DNA of 64,000 bases from an uncultured Methanobacterium sp. GTDB taxonomy: Archaea > Methanobacteriota > Methanobacteria > Methanobacteriales > Methanobacteriaceae. The position numbers and the translations under genes are program-made. Each line of letters opens with the position of its first letter. The stretch's first letter is position 1. Below the pieces are notes generated by a model. That model did no database searches. It saw only the letters and a program-made list of their open reading frames with translations, and had not been told where the DNA came from. Of this stretch, positions 10,605 to 20,515 are shown in pieces. Where the stretch lies: NCBI RefSeq assembly GCF_963665055.1, contig NZ_OY762015.1, positions 1-64,000 on the forward strand, in the 5' to 3' direction.

Positions 10605-13130
10605 ATGAAATGGAAAAAATTAAGCGTAGATGAAACTTTAAAAACCCTCAACTCAAGTATTAATGGGTTAAATAGTTCTGAAGCTCAAAAAAGGTTATTA
10701 GAACATGGTAAAAACGAACTGGTTGAGGAGCAGAAGGCAGGACCAATCACTATCTTCTTTGGGCAGTTCAAAGACATACTCATCCTGATCTTACTCATTG
10801 CCGCAGTTGCAGCATATTTCGTTGGAGACACCCTCGATGCAATTGTAATACTCATAGTGGTTATTATAAATGCTGTGGTTGGATTTATCCAGGAATACCG
10901 TGCTGAGAAGGCAATGGAAAAGCTCAAAGGGCTCATATCTGCTGAAGCAGTGGTTTTGAGGGATGGTCTGGAGCAGAAGGTACCTGCAGGAGAACTCACC
11001 CTGGGAGATATTGTCCTTTTAGAGGAAGGAGATAATGTACCGGCTGATCTTAGGATAATTGAAAGCTATGACCTTCTTATAGATGAATCAGCCATGACTG
11101 GAGAATCATTACCAGTTGAAAAACACCCCAACACCATATCTGGTGATGAACACGGTTCAGAAAACATGGCTTTCATGGAAACTGATGTTTCATCTGGCCG
11201 GGGTAAGGGTGTTGTGGTAGAAACTGGTATGGACACCGAGATAGGTAAAATCGCGGAGATGATCCAGGGTGAAGAAGAAGAAACACCATTACAGCAAAAA
11301 ATTGCCAGTCTCGGTAAGACTCTAGGATTACTGGCTGTAGTGGTTTGTTCAATTGTTTTCGCACTTGAGTACTTCCAGGGAACCCCTCTGGTGGAAACAT
11401 TCATGACCTCGGTTTCCCTGGCAGTGGCTGCTGTTCCTGAAGGACTCCCTGCAATCTTAACCCTTACACTGGCGCTGGGAATGCAGAGAATGGCTAAAAG
11501 CAATGCTATAGTCCGCAAATTACTGGCAGTGGAAACCCTGGGCTCATGTAATGTCATATGTACCGATAAAACGGGAACACTAACCCTGAACCAGATGACA
11601 GTCCGGGATGCCAGGGTAACTGACCCCGAAATGGTTTACACCATAGCTGCACTATGTAACAATTCCACCCAGTATGATGATGGTAAACTACTGGGAGATC
11701 CCACCGATGCATCACTCTTACTTTATGCTGATGAGAATGGTTACAACCGGAAGGAAATGGAGGAAAAAAATCCCAGACTACTGGAAATACCATTAGACAG
11801 CACACGAAAAAGGATGACTACAGTCAATCAGATAGGCCCAGACAGGTACATTCTGATAAAAGGAGCCCCAGAGGTTTTACTCCAGAAATGTTCTCAGATT
11901 GATGGCGAAGATGGAGTATGCTCCATCAAACCTGAAGACACTGAAAATGCAATGAAAGACCTTCAGGTGATGACTGGAAACGCACTCCGTGTTCTTGGAT
12001 TTGCCTACCGCAAACTGGGCCCGGAGGAAAATCTGGAGGATAAGGAATCACTGGAAAAAGACCTTATCTTTGTTGGTCTGGTAGGTATGATGGACCCACC
12101 AAGGGAAGAAGCTAAACAGGCCATTGCACAGGCTAAAAATGCAGGTATAAGGGTAGTTATGATCACCGGGGACCATAAGGATACTGCAGTAGCCATAGCA
12201 CGGGAGATAGGTATTGCTGAAGGTGAAATCGTTGCACTCACCGGCAGTGACCTTGACAAGCTTAGTGACCAGGAATTTGAAAACATGGTGGATGATGTCA
12301 GTGTATACGCCCGCGTGTTCCCTGAACAGAAGGTTAGAATTGTTGAAACCCTGAAGAAGAAGGGACATGTTGCATCCATGACTGGGGATGGGGTAAATGA
12401 TGCTCCTGCCCTTAAAAAGGCAGCTATTGGTGTGGCCATGGGAAGTGGTACCGATGTTGCTAAGGAATCTGCGGACATGCTCCTTCAGGATGATAACTTC
12501 GCCACCATAGTCAAAGCAGTGGGTGAAGGACGTACCATATTCGACAACATCCGTCGTTTTGTCCGGTTCCAGCTTTCCACCAACATCGGAGCCATACTCA
12601 CCATAACATCTGCTTCTATAATGGGACTGCCAATTCCCTTTAACCCCATACAGGTTTTATGGATAAACATCATAATGGATGGACCTCCTGCCCAGTCTCT
12701 GGGTGTGGAACCACCAGAAAAGGGTGTTATGGAACGTCCACCACTCAAGGAAGAGATCATCCCCCGGAGAAACCTCATTAAAATAGCAGTGGCTGGGGTG
12801 GTCATGACAGTTGGTACACTGGCACTGTATTATTATCTGTTATCCAGTGGCACAGACTTAATCAAGGCCATGACCATGGCTTTCACAGTATTTGTAATGT
12901 ACCAGATATTTAACGTGTTTAATTGCCGGTCTGATGGAGGATTCACCAACAAATTCTTCTTCATAGCAATTGGAGCATCATTCCTGCTTCAGCTAGGAGT
13001 AATTTATCTGCCCTTCCTGCAGGGAGTCTTCCGTACCACTGCTCTTGGTGCGTTTGATTGGGTTATAATCCTGCTGGTTGCCTGTACCATATTCATCAGT
13101 GACTGGCTGGTTGAAAAGTTCATAAAATGA
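10605..13130 (+). CDS. Cation-transporting P-type ATPase (calcium-type)
   Basis: 841 residues, full length for a P2-type ATPase. N-terminal cation ATPase domain; TM pair near 45-95; actuator domain with TGES (about 166-169); PEGL in TM4 (AVPEGLPAILTL); phosphorylation site DKTGT with D321; KGAPE nucleotide-binding motif; MTGDGVNDAPALKKA hinge; six C-terminal TM segments. PEGLP in TM4 and the overall layout point to Ca2+ or Mn2+ export, but Na+ cannot be excluded from sequence. Start ATG behind GGTG. It stands alone, followed by a GC hairpin. Confidence 0.9.
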   Translation: MKWKKLSVDETLKTLNSSINGLNSSEAQKRLLEHGKNELVEEQKAGPITIFFGQFKDILILILLIAAVAAYFVGDTLDAIVILIVVIINAVVGFIQEYRAEKAMEKLKGLISAEAVVLRDGLEQKVPAGELTLGDIVLLEEGDNVPADLRIIESYDLLIDESAMTGESLPVEKHPNTISGDEHGSENMAFMETDVSSGRGKGVVVETGMDTEIGKIAEMIQGEEEETPLQQKIASLGKTLGLLAVVVCSIVFALEYFQGTPLVETFMTSVSLAVAAVPEGLPAILTLTLALGMQRMAKSNAIVRKLLAVETLGSCNVICTDKTGTLTLNQMTVRDARVTDPEMVYTIAALCNNSTQYDDGKLLGDPTDASLLLYADENGYNRKEMEEKNPRLLEIPLDSTRKRMTTVNQIGPDRYILIKGAPEVLLQKCSQIDGEDGVCSIKPEDTENAMKDLQVMTGNALRVLGFAYRKLGPEENLEDKESLEKDLIFVGLVGMMDPPREEAKQAIAQAKNAGIRVVMITGDHKDTAVAIAREIGIAEGEIVALTGSDLDKLSDQEFENMVDDVSVYARVFPEQKVRIVETLKKKGHVASMTGDGVNDAPALKKAAIGVAMGSGTDVAKESADMLLQDDNFATIVKAVGEGRTIFDNIRRFVRFQLSTNIGAILTITSASIMGLPIPFNPIQVLWINIIMDGPPAQSLGVEPPEKGVMERPPLKEEIIPRRNLIKIAVAGVVMTVGTLALYYYLLSSGTDLIKAMTMAFTVFVMYQIFNVFNCRSDGGFTNKFFFIAIGASFLLQLGVIYLPFLQGVFRTTALGAFDWVIILLVACTIFISDWLVEKFIK

Positions 13131-13137
13131 ATTCTTC

Positions 13138-13157
13138 CCCCACATTTCTAAGTGGGG
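13138..13157 (+). terminator. GC hairpin after the P-type ATPase
   Basis: CCCCAC (13138-13143) and GTGGGG (13152-13157) form a 6-bp stem with an 8-base loop, starting eight bases after the ATPase stop. No U-tract follows, so termination is only suggested; it may instead stabilise the 3' end. Confidence 0.4.
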
Positions 13158-13256
13158 TTAATCCATTAAACTATGGAATAGAAGTTCAGGATTAAAGTTA
13201 AATAAAAAATCAGGTTTAAAGAAATCTAGGTAAAAAGACCGGTTAGAGGTTAAAAA

Positions 13257-14141
13257 ATGAATGTCTTGGTAATGGCAGGAACCAGTGATGCCAGGAAGAT
13301 CATCTCTGATCTTTCAGAAGAGGAATGGATCAGTGTTCTGGCCACTGCCACCACCCCTCATGGAGTGGAACTTGCACAAAGATCCGGGGCAAATAAAGTT
13401 CTGGAAGGATTTTTTGATTCTGAAAAATTGACAAATATTATACAAGATAATGATATTGAACTTTTAATTGATGCCACCCACCCATTTGCAGCAGCAGCCA
13501 CTCAAAATGCAATAAAAGCTTCAAATACTGTGAATGTACCATATATTCGTTTTGAAAGACCTGAAACTGAACTTCCGGATAGTGATCTCATTCATCAGGT
13601 TCATTCCTTTGAGGATGCTGCAGATCTCATAAAGGAAATACTTAATCAAAATGAGCCTTTAAACCATGAATCTTTTAACCAAAATGAGTTCTCAAATGGA
13701 CGGAATTCTTCAAAAAGTTTTGTAAATGGTAAAGTTTTACATTTGGCAGGTGTGAACACCCTCCATTACATTACTACGATAATTTCCCCTGAATTAATTG
13801 TGGCCAGGGTTCTTCCAACGGTTTATTCTGTAAAAAAATCTCTGGAACTGGGCATACCTCATGATAATATCATTGCCATGGAGGGAACCTTTTCGCCACG
13901 TTTTAATGGTATTCTCATGGATGAATTCCAGATAAAAGTGGTTTTAACCAAGGAAAGTGGTCAGAGTGGGGGTACCATTTCAAAGATTCAAGCTGCCCTC
14001 CATCAGAAGGTGCCGGTAGTTATTGTGATGCGTCCAGAAATAGATGAACTGGAAGGAAACCTAATGTTTAATGAGGTTGAGCTTCTTGTTGCTGAGGTCA
14101 TTTCTAGAAGTCATGCTGAGTCTAAATCAGAATGGATCTAG
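13257..14141 (+). CDS. cbiJ: Cobalt-precorrin-6A reductase
   Basis: 294 residues. NADPH-dependent reduction of (cobalt-)precorrin-6A in cobalamin synthesis, cytosolic. Family signs: VLVMAGTSDARKI at the N-terminus (nucleotide loop), LLIDATHPFAAAAT, PYIRFERPE, and near the end VVLTKESGQSGGTISKI followed by VPVVIVMRPE. Residues about 130-165 carry an unusual N/E-rich insertion with an imperfect repeat (NQNEPLNHESFNQNEF). Start ATG behind GAGGTT. It is alone here; cobQ, another step of the pathway, lies at 35.2 kb. Methanogens need corrinoids for methyl transfer. Confidence 0.9.
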   Translation: MNVLVMAGTSDARKIISDLSEEEWISVLATATTPHGVELAQRSGANKVLEGFFDSEKLTNIIQDNDIELLIDATHPFAAAATQNAIKASNTVNVPYIRFERPETELPDSDLIHQVHSFEDAADLIKEILNQNEPLNHESFNQNEFSNGRNSSKSFVNGKVLHLAGVNTLHYITTIISPELIVARVLPTVYSVKKSLELGIPHDNIIAMEGTFSPRFNGILMDEFQIKVVLTKESGQSGGTISKIQAALHQKVPVVIVMRPEIDELEGNLMFNEVELLVAEVISRSHAESKSEWI

Positions 14142-14220
14142 TAATTAGTATTTCACATTAAAACTTTTTTCTGATAAAATAAGAAGTAAAATAAGCCTCA
14201 GCTCGCCCATCAGTCATCAC

Positions 14221-14253
<33 letters not shown>

Positions 14254-14355
14254 TTTAATTTAGATCATTAATTAATTTTCTCATTAATTTTCAATATTTT
14301 TTTAATCAAATATTTTTTCCAATTAATGAAAATACTTTCAATAAACACTTTAATT

Positions 14356-14490
14356 AAAATAAAAAAATAATGAGGGGCACGGATGCTTATCAGTATACAA
14401 CCGATCCTATGTGTTATTATCCTCTTTTTATTTTTTCAAGTAGTTGTCTACAGATCATTCTATCTTCACTGGAATATAAATCTTGTTGAA
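14356..14490. repeat. Structured repeat element, copy 1
   Basis: An A/T-rich arm ending in GAGG (14356-14375) can pair with CCTCTTTTTATTTTTT (14421-14436); the loop contains AACCGATCCTATGTGTT (14399-14415). The same order of blocks occurs at 15362-15495. Similarity continues past the stem (AGATCATTCTATCTTCACT... against AGATTATTCTATCTTTATT...). It lies between the ends of cbiJ and the lipoprotein gene, so it may act as a two-way terminator, but the conserved loop suggests more. Confidence 0.6.
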
Positions 14491-14535
14491 AACTATTTAG
14501 CCTATCTTCTTGGTAGGCCTAACAAAGAAAAGAAG

Positions 14536-15084
14536 TTATTTTATTGATTGGAAAATGATTGCTGTGGTACTCTTAATATTTTGTAAACCTATATTAGTTT
14601 CTGGGCCATAAACTGAAATTCTATAAACAGAATCATTGACTTTAAAAAACATTTCGCAAAATCTTACTTTGATGCCAAAAATGGGTTCATTTTTATAGGT
14701 TGTTTCTTCTATAACAATTCCATTAGGGTTAGTTTCAGTATTTACAGATAATACTTCGCCTGTAGACATATTATTAACTGCTGACACAGCCTTATCTCTT
14801 GCTTCGGCAGGAGAAATTGCACTTATATTCCTATAAATCATTATAGAGTGGGTTCTAAGAGGGGCTGTGTTTTCAAGTTTACCTATTTCTTGCATAGTTA
14901 TGCTAGAATTTGTATCATCTGCAGAATAAGTGCCATTATCAAAATCAGCAGGATAATTAAAAATCATTACACCCTCAGAAAAGGTTTTAGTCTCTGTCGA
15001 GGAAGAACTAGTGCACCCGGATGCTAAAACAATTAAAATAAATATTCCTACAATTCCTACATTCAAAATATTGTTTTTATCCAA
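14536..15084 (-). CDS. Lipoprotein, PsbP-like domain
   Basis: 182 residues. N-terminal hydrophobic segment with a lipobox LASGC (Cys24), followed by a Ser/Thr-rich linker, so it is anchored by lipid outside the membrane. The mature part (VMIFNYPADFDN..., ...RISVYGPETNIG..., ...TTAIIFQSIK) matches the small PsbP-like proteins common in Methanobacteriales; this assignment is by appearance only. Function unknown. Flanked on both sides by copies of the structured repeat at 14.36 and 15.36 kb. Confidence 0.65.
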   Translation of the reverse strand: MDKNNILNVGIVGIFILIVLASGCTSSSSTETKTFSEGVMIFNYPADFDNGTYSADDTNSSITMQEIGKLENTAPLRTHSIMIYRNISAISPAEARDKAVSAVNNMSTGEVLSVNTETNPNGIVIEETTYKNEPIFGIKVRFCEMFFKVNDSVYRISVYGPETNIGLQNIKSTTAIIFQSIK

Positions 15085-15361
15085 ATTTTTCCCACCTAAC
15101 TCATTTCAGAATATATTTGGTTGAAATTAATTCATATATAACTATTATGATTTCTTCTTTTCATAATACAGAAGATCGATTAGAAATAATGTTTTAAAAT
15201 TGGTGTTTGTATTTTGATCGTGTGGGAACACAAATGAATGATATTATCTCAAAGAAGAAGTTAATTGTAGGAATATTTTTAAAAAAAGGAATTTTATTTC
15301 TATTATCACTATTTAAACAAATTAGAATCGTATATGATTAAAATAAATATAATATTAGTTT

Positions 15362-15495
15362 AAAAATAAAAAATAAGAGGATGTAAATCGCAGAATAAAC
15401 TGAACTCTATCCGTACATAACCGATCCTATGTGTTTCTTATTCCTCTTTTATTTTTTCCTAGTTTTTTTCAGAGATTATTCTATCTTTATTAGAA
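15362..15495. repeat. Structured repeat element, copy 2
   Basis: Arms 15362-15380 (A-rich, ending AAGAGG) and 15443-15458 (CCTCTTTTATTTTTTC) pair almost perfectly. Inside, ACATA (15415-15419) and TATGT (15428-15432) flank ACCGATCC to give a small hairpin. The block AACCGATCCTATGTGTT at 15419-15435 is identical to copy 1. It lies upstream of the lipoprotein gene and next to no plus-strand gene, so a free-standing RNA is possible. Confidence 0.6.
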
Positions 15496-15710
15496 AATAA
15501 ACATTTTTGGGATCTATTGGACTTTTTCAGCCAAAACCAATATTGATATTTTTAAATTTTCAATTTTAGAGAGTTTTTATAGAAAAATAGACATGCCTTA
15601 AATTAATAAAGAGAGCATAGTTTAACTTTTAATTTTAAATAATAAATATTCCTTTTTTTGTCCCAAAAAAATTGAAATAAACTTCCATGAATTGGATGTT
15701 CTTTAAATTT

Positions 15711-16256
15711 TCATATATGGAAAACCAGGGTTAAAATCAAGGCAATCTCAAATGCAAATGTGGTTATAAGACCATGCAGTTCTGTTTTAGGATTTTTTGT
15801 CATCAATAAAGTAAATGGCCCTAATAAACATGTTATACCTATGAAAATCATTCTTAAATACCATAAAGTCAGTGCAAATAGGCTAAAAAGTATATTTTCT
15901 CCCATTAAATCTTTGAAATTTCCTGATCCACTAATTAAGAATGTTATTGTATCTATAATTATTAATATGGTAATGAAAAATAATCCAAATGAGATAAAAT
16001 CATTTAAAACTTTTTTTGGGGTTCTATTTGTGCCTAAAGATAAAAATGAAAAAGCAATCACTCCATAAATTCCAATGAATGCAAAAATCAAAAATGGATT
16101 ATATAATTGGAACCAATCTGTATGATCAACTAAGAAAACAACAATGAAAATATAAGATAATATGATTTCTTTGGTATATCTTGGGTTGTAAGGCAAAATC
16201 TCATCAATTGATATGTTATCCCAAGGTTTAACATTCTTTTTTGATCTTATTTTCAT
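15711..16256 (-). CDS. Hypothetical membrane protein, five or six TM segments
   Basis: 181 residues from the ATG at 16256, chosen because GAGG lies eight bases before it and it avoids overlap with the TPR gene; ATGs at 16280 and 16289 are in frame. Hydrophobic segments at about 31-47, 55-75, 88-108, 119-145 and 160-180. Ends VFHI. No family recognised. It is 10 bases behind the TPR gene, so the two are probably one transcript. Confidence 0.6.
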   Translation of the reverse strand: MKIRSKKNVKPWDNISIDEILPYNPRYTKEIILSYIFIVVFLVDHTDWFQLYNPFLIFAFIGIYGVIAFSFLSLGTNRTPKKVLNDFISFGLFFITILIIIDTITFLISGSGNFKDLMGENILFSLFALTLWYLRMIFIGITCLLGPFTLLMTKNPKTELHGLITTFAFEIALILTLVFHI

Positions 16257-16266
16257 TAAATTTGCC

Positions 16267-17469
16267 TCAGTTAATTTCATTAGTTTCAAGGGCTTTTATT
16301 GCATGTTCAAAATAGGGATTAATTTCTATAGCTTTCTTTAAACACTCTTCCGCTTCTGGAATCCTTCCTAATTTCTTTAGAAGGATTCCTTTAGCATATA
16401 ATGCTTCTTTATATTCTGGTTCTATTTTTAAAGCTTTTTCAAATAATTTTAAAGCTTCATCATATTTTTTTAGTCCACAAAAAGCCCTTCCCTTTTCATA
16501 ATAAGATTCATAGTCTTCTGGATCCAATTCTAGTACTTTATCAAAAAAATCTAAAGAAGTATCATAACGTTCAAGTTTCCTTAAAATATTGCCCTTTAAT
16601 GTTAAAGCCCATTCATCTTTGGGATTTTCCTCTAAGGATATATCTACATATTTTAATGCCTCTTCATATCTTTCAAGATCTTTCAAACAGGATGTAATGA
16701 AGTTCCGGGAATAATAACCAGGTTCTTCCTCCTCTTTTTGTTTAAAAAATTTAAGGGCAAGTTCATAAAATTTCTTTGATTCATTTTTTTTACCCATTTC
16801 TTTTAAAACATCAGCTTTTTCTTCTAAAACTGAAGGTTCTTCTGGTTCAAGTTCAAGTGCTTTGTTCATGCAACTTAATGCTTTTTTGTAATCTTTAGCA
16901 TTGCTCCAAATCATTCCTTTAGTCAGGTATGTTTCATATTGTTTAGGATCTAAATCTAGTGCTTTATCAATACATTTTATAGCTTTTGAAAATTTCTTCA
17001 TTCTTTGTAAAGCCCAAGCTTTTGAACGCAATATTTCTGGATCTTTGGGATTTATTTTTAAAATCTCATCATACAAATCCACAGCATCCTGAAATTTTTT
17101 CATATATACAAAAGTAATGCCCTTAAAGTACCAAGCCTTTCCATTTTGTGGTTCATATTTAATAATTTGATTTAAACATCCTATGGCTTCTCCATATTCT
17201 TTTAGTTCCCAAAAAATAGATGTTTTATTAAAATTAGGAGTTGCATAATCATACCCTACGTGTATAGCTCTGTTAAAACATGCAATAGCTTTGTAATAAT
17301 CTTTAATATTTGTTAATGCACGCCCTTTATATATCCATATTTCTGCATCGCCGGGTTCTTCTTTTAGAGCTTCATCAAGACATTTTATTGTTTCTTCGTT
17401 TTTTTCTAAATTTAAAAGAGCAAGGCCTTTATATTTCCAGGCATTTGAATAGGTTGGTTTCAGTTCCAA
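16267..17469 (-). CDS. TPR protein, C-terminal part of a frameshifted gene
   Basis: 400 residues of back-to-back 34-residue TPRs (about 11), for example AIDLYDEILKINPKDPEILR-like and LECMNKALELEPEEPSVLEE-like repeats. The ATG at 17469 lies in the middle of a repeat and has no ribosome binding site; the same frame stays open upstream to about 17560 and reads NSDGITWSNAGIVLGILKEY, which completes the repeat left unfinished by the gene at 17517-17900. So this is the second part of one roughly 545-residue TPR protein split by a -1 shift at a run of eight A (coding strand). Confidence 0.75.
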   Translation of the reverse strand: MELKPTYSNAWKYKGLALLNLEKNEETIKCLDEALKEEPGDAEIWIYKGRALTNIKDYYKAIACFNRAIHVGYDYATPNFNKTSIFWELKEYGEAIGCLNQIIKYEPQNGKAWYFKGITFVYMKKFQDAVDLYDEILKINPKDPEILRSKAWALQRMKKFSKAIKCIDKALDLDPKQYETYLTKGMIWSNAKDYKKALSCMNKALELEPEEPSVLEEKADVLKEMGKKNESKKFYELALKFFKQKEEEEPGYYSRNFITSCLKDLERYEEALKYVDISLEENPKDEWALTLKGNILRKLERYDTSLDFFDKVLELDPEDYESYYEKGRAFCGLKKYDEALKLFEKALKIEPEYKEALYAKGILLKKLGRIPEAEECLKKAIEINPYFEHAIKALETNEIN

Positions 17470-17516
17470 TGATTTATCAAAGTAATGAATTGACTTTTCA
17501 TATTCTTTTAAAATCC

Positions 17517-17900
17517 CTAGAACAATTCCAGCGTTGGACCATGTAATGCCATCTGAATTGTTTTTTTTAACCTTTTTTCATACCATTTTAAAGCTTCTCT
17601 AAAACAATATTCAGCATCTTCTTTTTTTCCCATTTTTGTTAAGTTAACACCTTTATAATGCCATGCTAAACCATTATCAGGATTAGATTCTAATAAATCA
17701 CTCATATAATTTATGGCTTCTTCACAACGGCCTGTTTTTTTATAAACTCCTGTTATGCTCTTCAAAGCACCATAGTTATAGGGATCAACATTTAGAACTT
17801 TATCATAACATTTCAAAGCCAAAGATTTATTGAATATTCCCAAAAATTCACCTGCAATTGTAAAAAATCTATTAAAAGCTTTTATTGCTATTGAAACCAC
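17517..17900 (-). CDS. TPR protein, N-terminal part of a frameshifted gene
   Basis: 127 residues. Residues about 25-110 are TPRs (ALKCYDKVLNVDPYNYGALK, YMSDLLESNPDNGLAWHYKG). After FREALKWYEKRLKK the frame leaves the TPR pattern and ends 16 residues later (TIQMALHGPTLELF, stop at 17517). The shift falls at A8 on the coding strand (T8 at 17561-17568), after which the -1 frame continues the repeats for 400 more residues. An indel, a sequencing error or genuine slippage at A AAA AAA are all possible. Confidence 0.7.
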   Translation of the reverse strand: MVSIAIKAFNRFFTIAGEFLGIFNKSLALKCYDKVLNVDPYNYGALKSITGVYKKTGRCEEAINYMSDLLESNPDNGLAWHYKGVNLTKMGKKEDAEYCFREALKWYEKRLKKTIQMALHGPTLELF

Positions 17901-18105
17901 CTTATATGATCAATATAATTCTATCTAGGTATTATTGATTATAATATTAATACTTAGTGTAATAGAAGTAAGTAGTAGTTAAGAAATTAGTAGATAAAAT
18001 CTAAGTTTTAAATTCGTAAGATACAAAAAAAATGACATAAATCGAATATAATTCAAATAATAGACTTCAAAAAATGTTAAGAATTAAATTAGATTTTAAT
18101 ATAAG

Positions 18106-18137
18106 GTAAAAATAAAAAATTGGAGGATATAATCCTC
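18106..18137 (-). terminator. Terminator of the PAN gene
   Basis: On the minus strand GAGGAT-TAT-ATCCTC (18137 to 18123) forms a 6-bp hairpin, 15 bases after the PAN stop, followed by a T-rich tract (complement of 18106-18120). Good intrinsic-type terminator. Confidence 0.6.
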
Positions 18138-18151
18138 TAAAAAGCTGGATT

Positions 18152-19403
<1,252 letters not shown>

Positions 19404-19545
19404 TTAGGTTGGTGAAGAATAATATCCGCTTATATTGATATTATTTATTGGGTTTATTGTCCCTAATAATATTTAAGTATTGAGGTGTTCTAAGTATATA
19501 CCAATTAAACTATAAGGATTACGAATTAAAACTAAAGGGATCATC

Positions 19546-20022
19546 ATGAGATGTGAGATATGCGGAAAAAAGGTTATTGGAAAGCCAGTTAGAACGAAAA
19601 TCGAAAATTCTATTATGTTAACATGTAATGATTGTTCAAAATTTGGCAAAGTACAAAGAGAACCCCCAAAACCCCAGAGAGGTCCTGGTAGCAGGCCACC
19701 TGCAGGTAGAAGACAATCATTTAGATCTCAGGAACCAACACATGAAGTTATTGAGGATTACCAGAATGTAATCCGGAAAGCCCGTGAGAAAATGGGCTGG
19801 TCTAGGGAAGATCTGGGTGAAAAGATATACGAAAAGGTTTCAGTGATACACCGTCTGGAATCAGGGAAAATGGTTCCTGATCTGAAGTTAGCACGGAAAC
19901 TGGAAAGAAGCCTAAAAGTAACTCTACTTGAAAAAACAGACCAGGCACAAATGGATGATCTACGTGGTGCGCATATGCAAAAAGCCACTATAGGTGATAT
20001 TGCAAGAATTAAAAAGGGTTAA
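19546..20022 (+). CDS. Archaeal multiprotein bridging factor 1 (aMBF1)
   Basis: 158 residues. N-terminal zinc ribbon MRCEICGKK...CNDC (C3, C6, C27, C30), a Pro/Gly/Arg linker (about 38-63), then an XRE-type HTH (about 70-130: IRKAREKMGWSREDLGEKI, VIHRLESGKMVPDLKLARKL). The KLERSLKVTLLE ending is the MBF1 signature. In archaea aMBF1 binds the small ribosomal subunit and is linked to translation. Start ATG behind GGGATCATC. Divergent from PAN; the common archaeal order of aMBF1 beside PAN is preserved. Confidence 0.9.
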   Translation: MRCEICGKKVIGKPVRTKIENSIMLTCNDCSKFGKVQREPPKPQRGPGSRPPAGRRQSFRSQEPTHEVIEDYQNVIRKAREKMGWSREDLGEKIYEKVSVIHRLESGKMVPDLKLARKLERSLKVTLLEKTDQAQMDDLRGAHMQKATIGDIARIKKG

Positions 20023-20079
20023 TAAGTTATAAAAAGGTAAATAAGAAGTCATAAAAGGTAAATAAGTTAAGGGGTAAAT

Positions 20080-20122
20080 AAGTTAAGGTAGTTTTTAACT
20101 ATTTTAAAACCTTAACTTTTTT
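20080..20122. terminator. Two-way terminator between aMBF1 and the DUF356-type gene
   Basis: AAGTTAAGGT (20080-20089) and ACCTTAACTT (20109-20118) form a perfect 10-bp stem followed by T6 on the plus strand, between two convergent genes. Just upstream, GGTAAATAAG recurs three times (about 20036-20085), probably a small tandem expansion. Confidence 0.65.
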
Positions 20123-20131
20123 AATTATTTT

Positions 20132-20512
20132 CTATTTTCTCGGTCTCGGTTTTTTCACATTTGGGTTTTTAGCAGAATAATACCCTTTAAGCGGGGGTAG
20201 GGTGTTGAAAATCTTTTTTATTTTTTCCCACTGGGTATACTCTTTGCTTATAACCAGTATATGTGCCGGGGGGTGTATTTTTTTTATCTGGAGAATACTG
20301 CGAGTTGCATCTTCCTGAACTGATACTACAACCGCAATTTTAGATCTGGACCTTAATTTAGCATTTAATATGCTCTGTGCATATTTATCCGCCATAGTAT
20401 TTTCCATAATTCTAGGGGTCCCGTTGATCTTGAGTCCGGCATGTCTTTCAATATCAGCTAGGCTGTTAAGAATTTTAGTCTGATTTTCAGCACGAATTAG
20501 TATCAAAGTCAT
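20132..20512 (-). CDS. Methanogen conserved protein, DUF356-like
   Basis: 126 residues. LILIRAENQTKILNSLADIERHAGLKI at the N-terminus, IKKIHPPAHILVIS in the middle and LPPLKGYYSAK near the end fit the DUF356 family of methanogens as I remember it; not confirmed by search. Basic tail (VKKPRPRK). Start ATG is 3 bases after the stop of the large secreted protein upstream, so the two are co-transcribed. Role unknown; the tie to an envelope operon is the only clue. Confidence 0.6.
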   Translation of the reverse strand: MTLILIRAENQTKILNSLADIERHAGLKINGTPRIMENTMADKYAQSILNAKLRSRSKIAVVVSVQEDATRSILQIKKIHPPAHILVISKEYTQWEKIKKIFNTLPPLKGYYSAKNPNVKKPRPRK

Positions 20513-20515
20513 GGG

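Noticed and set aside
10685..12805. Several long antisense frames inside the P-type ATPase gene
   Set aside because: Mirror frames of a well-recognised ATPase; Ser/Thr/Pro-rich composition and no start signals.
13663..13720. Imperfect repeat in cbiJ as a sign of a broken gene
   Set aside because: The frame stays open and all conserved motifs on both sides are present; it is an in-frame insertion in a loop.
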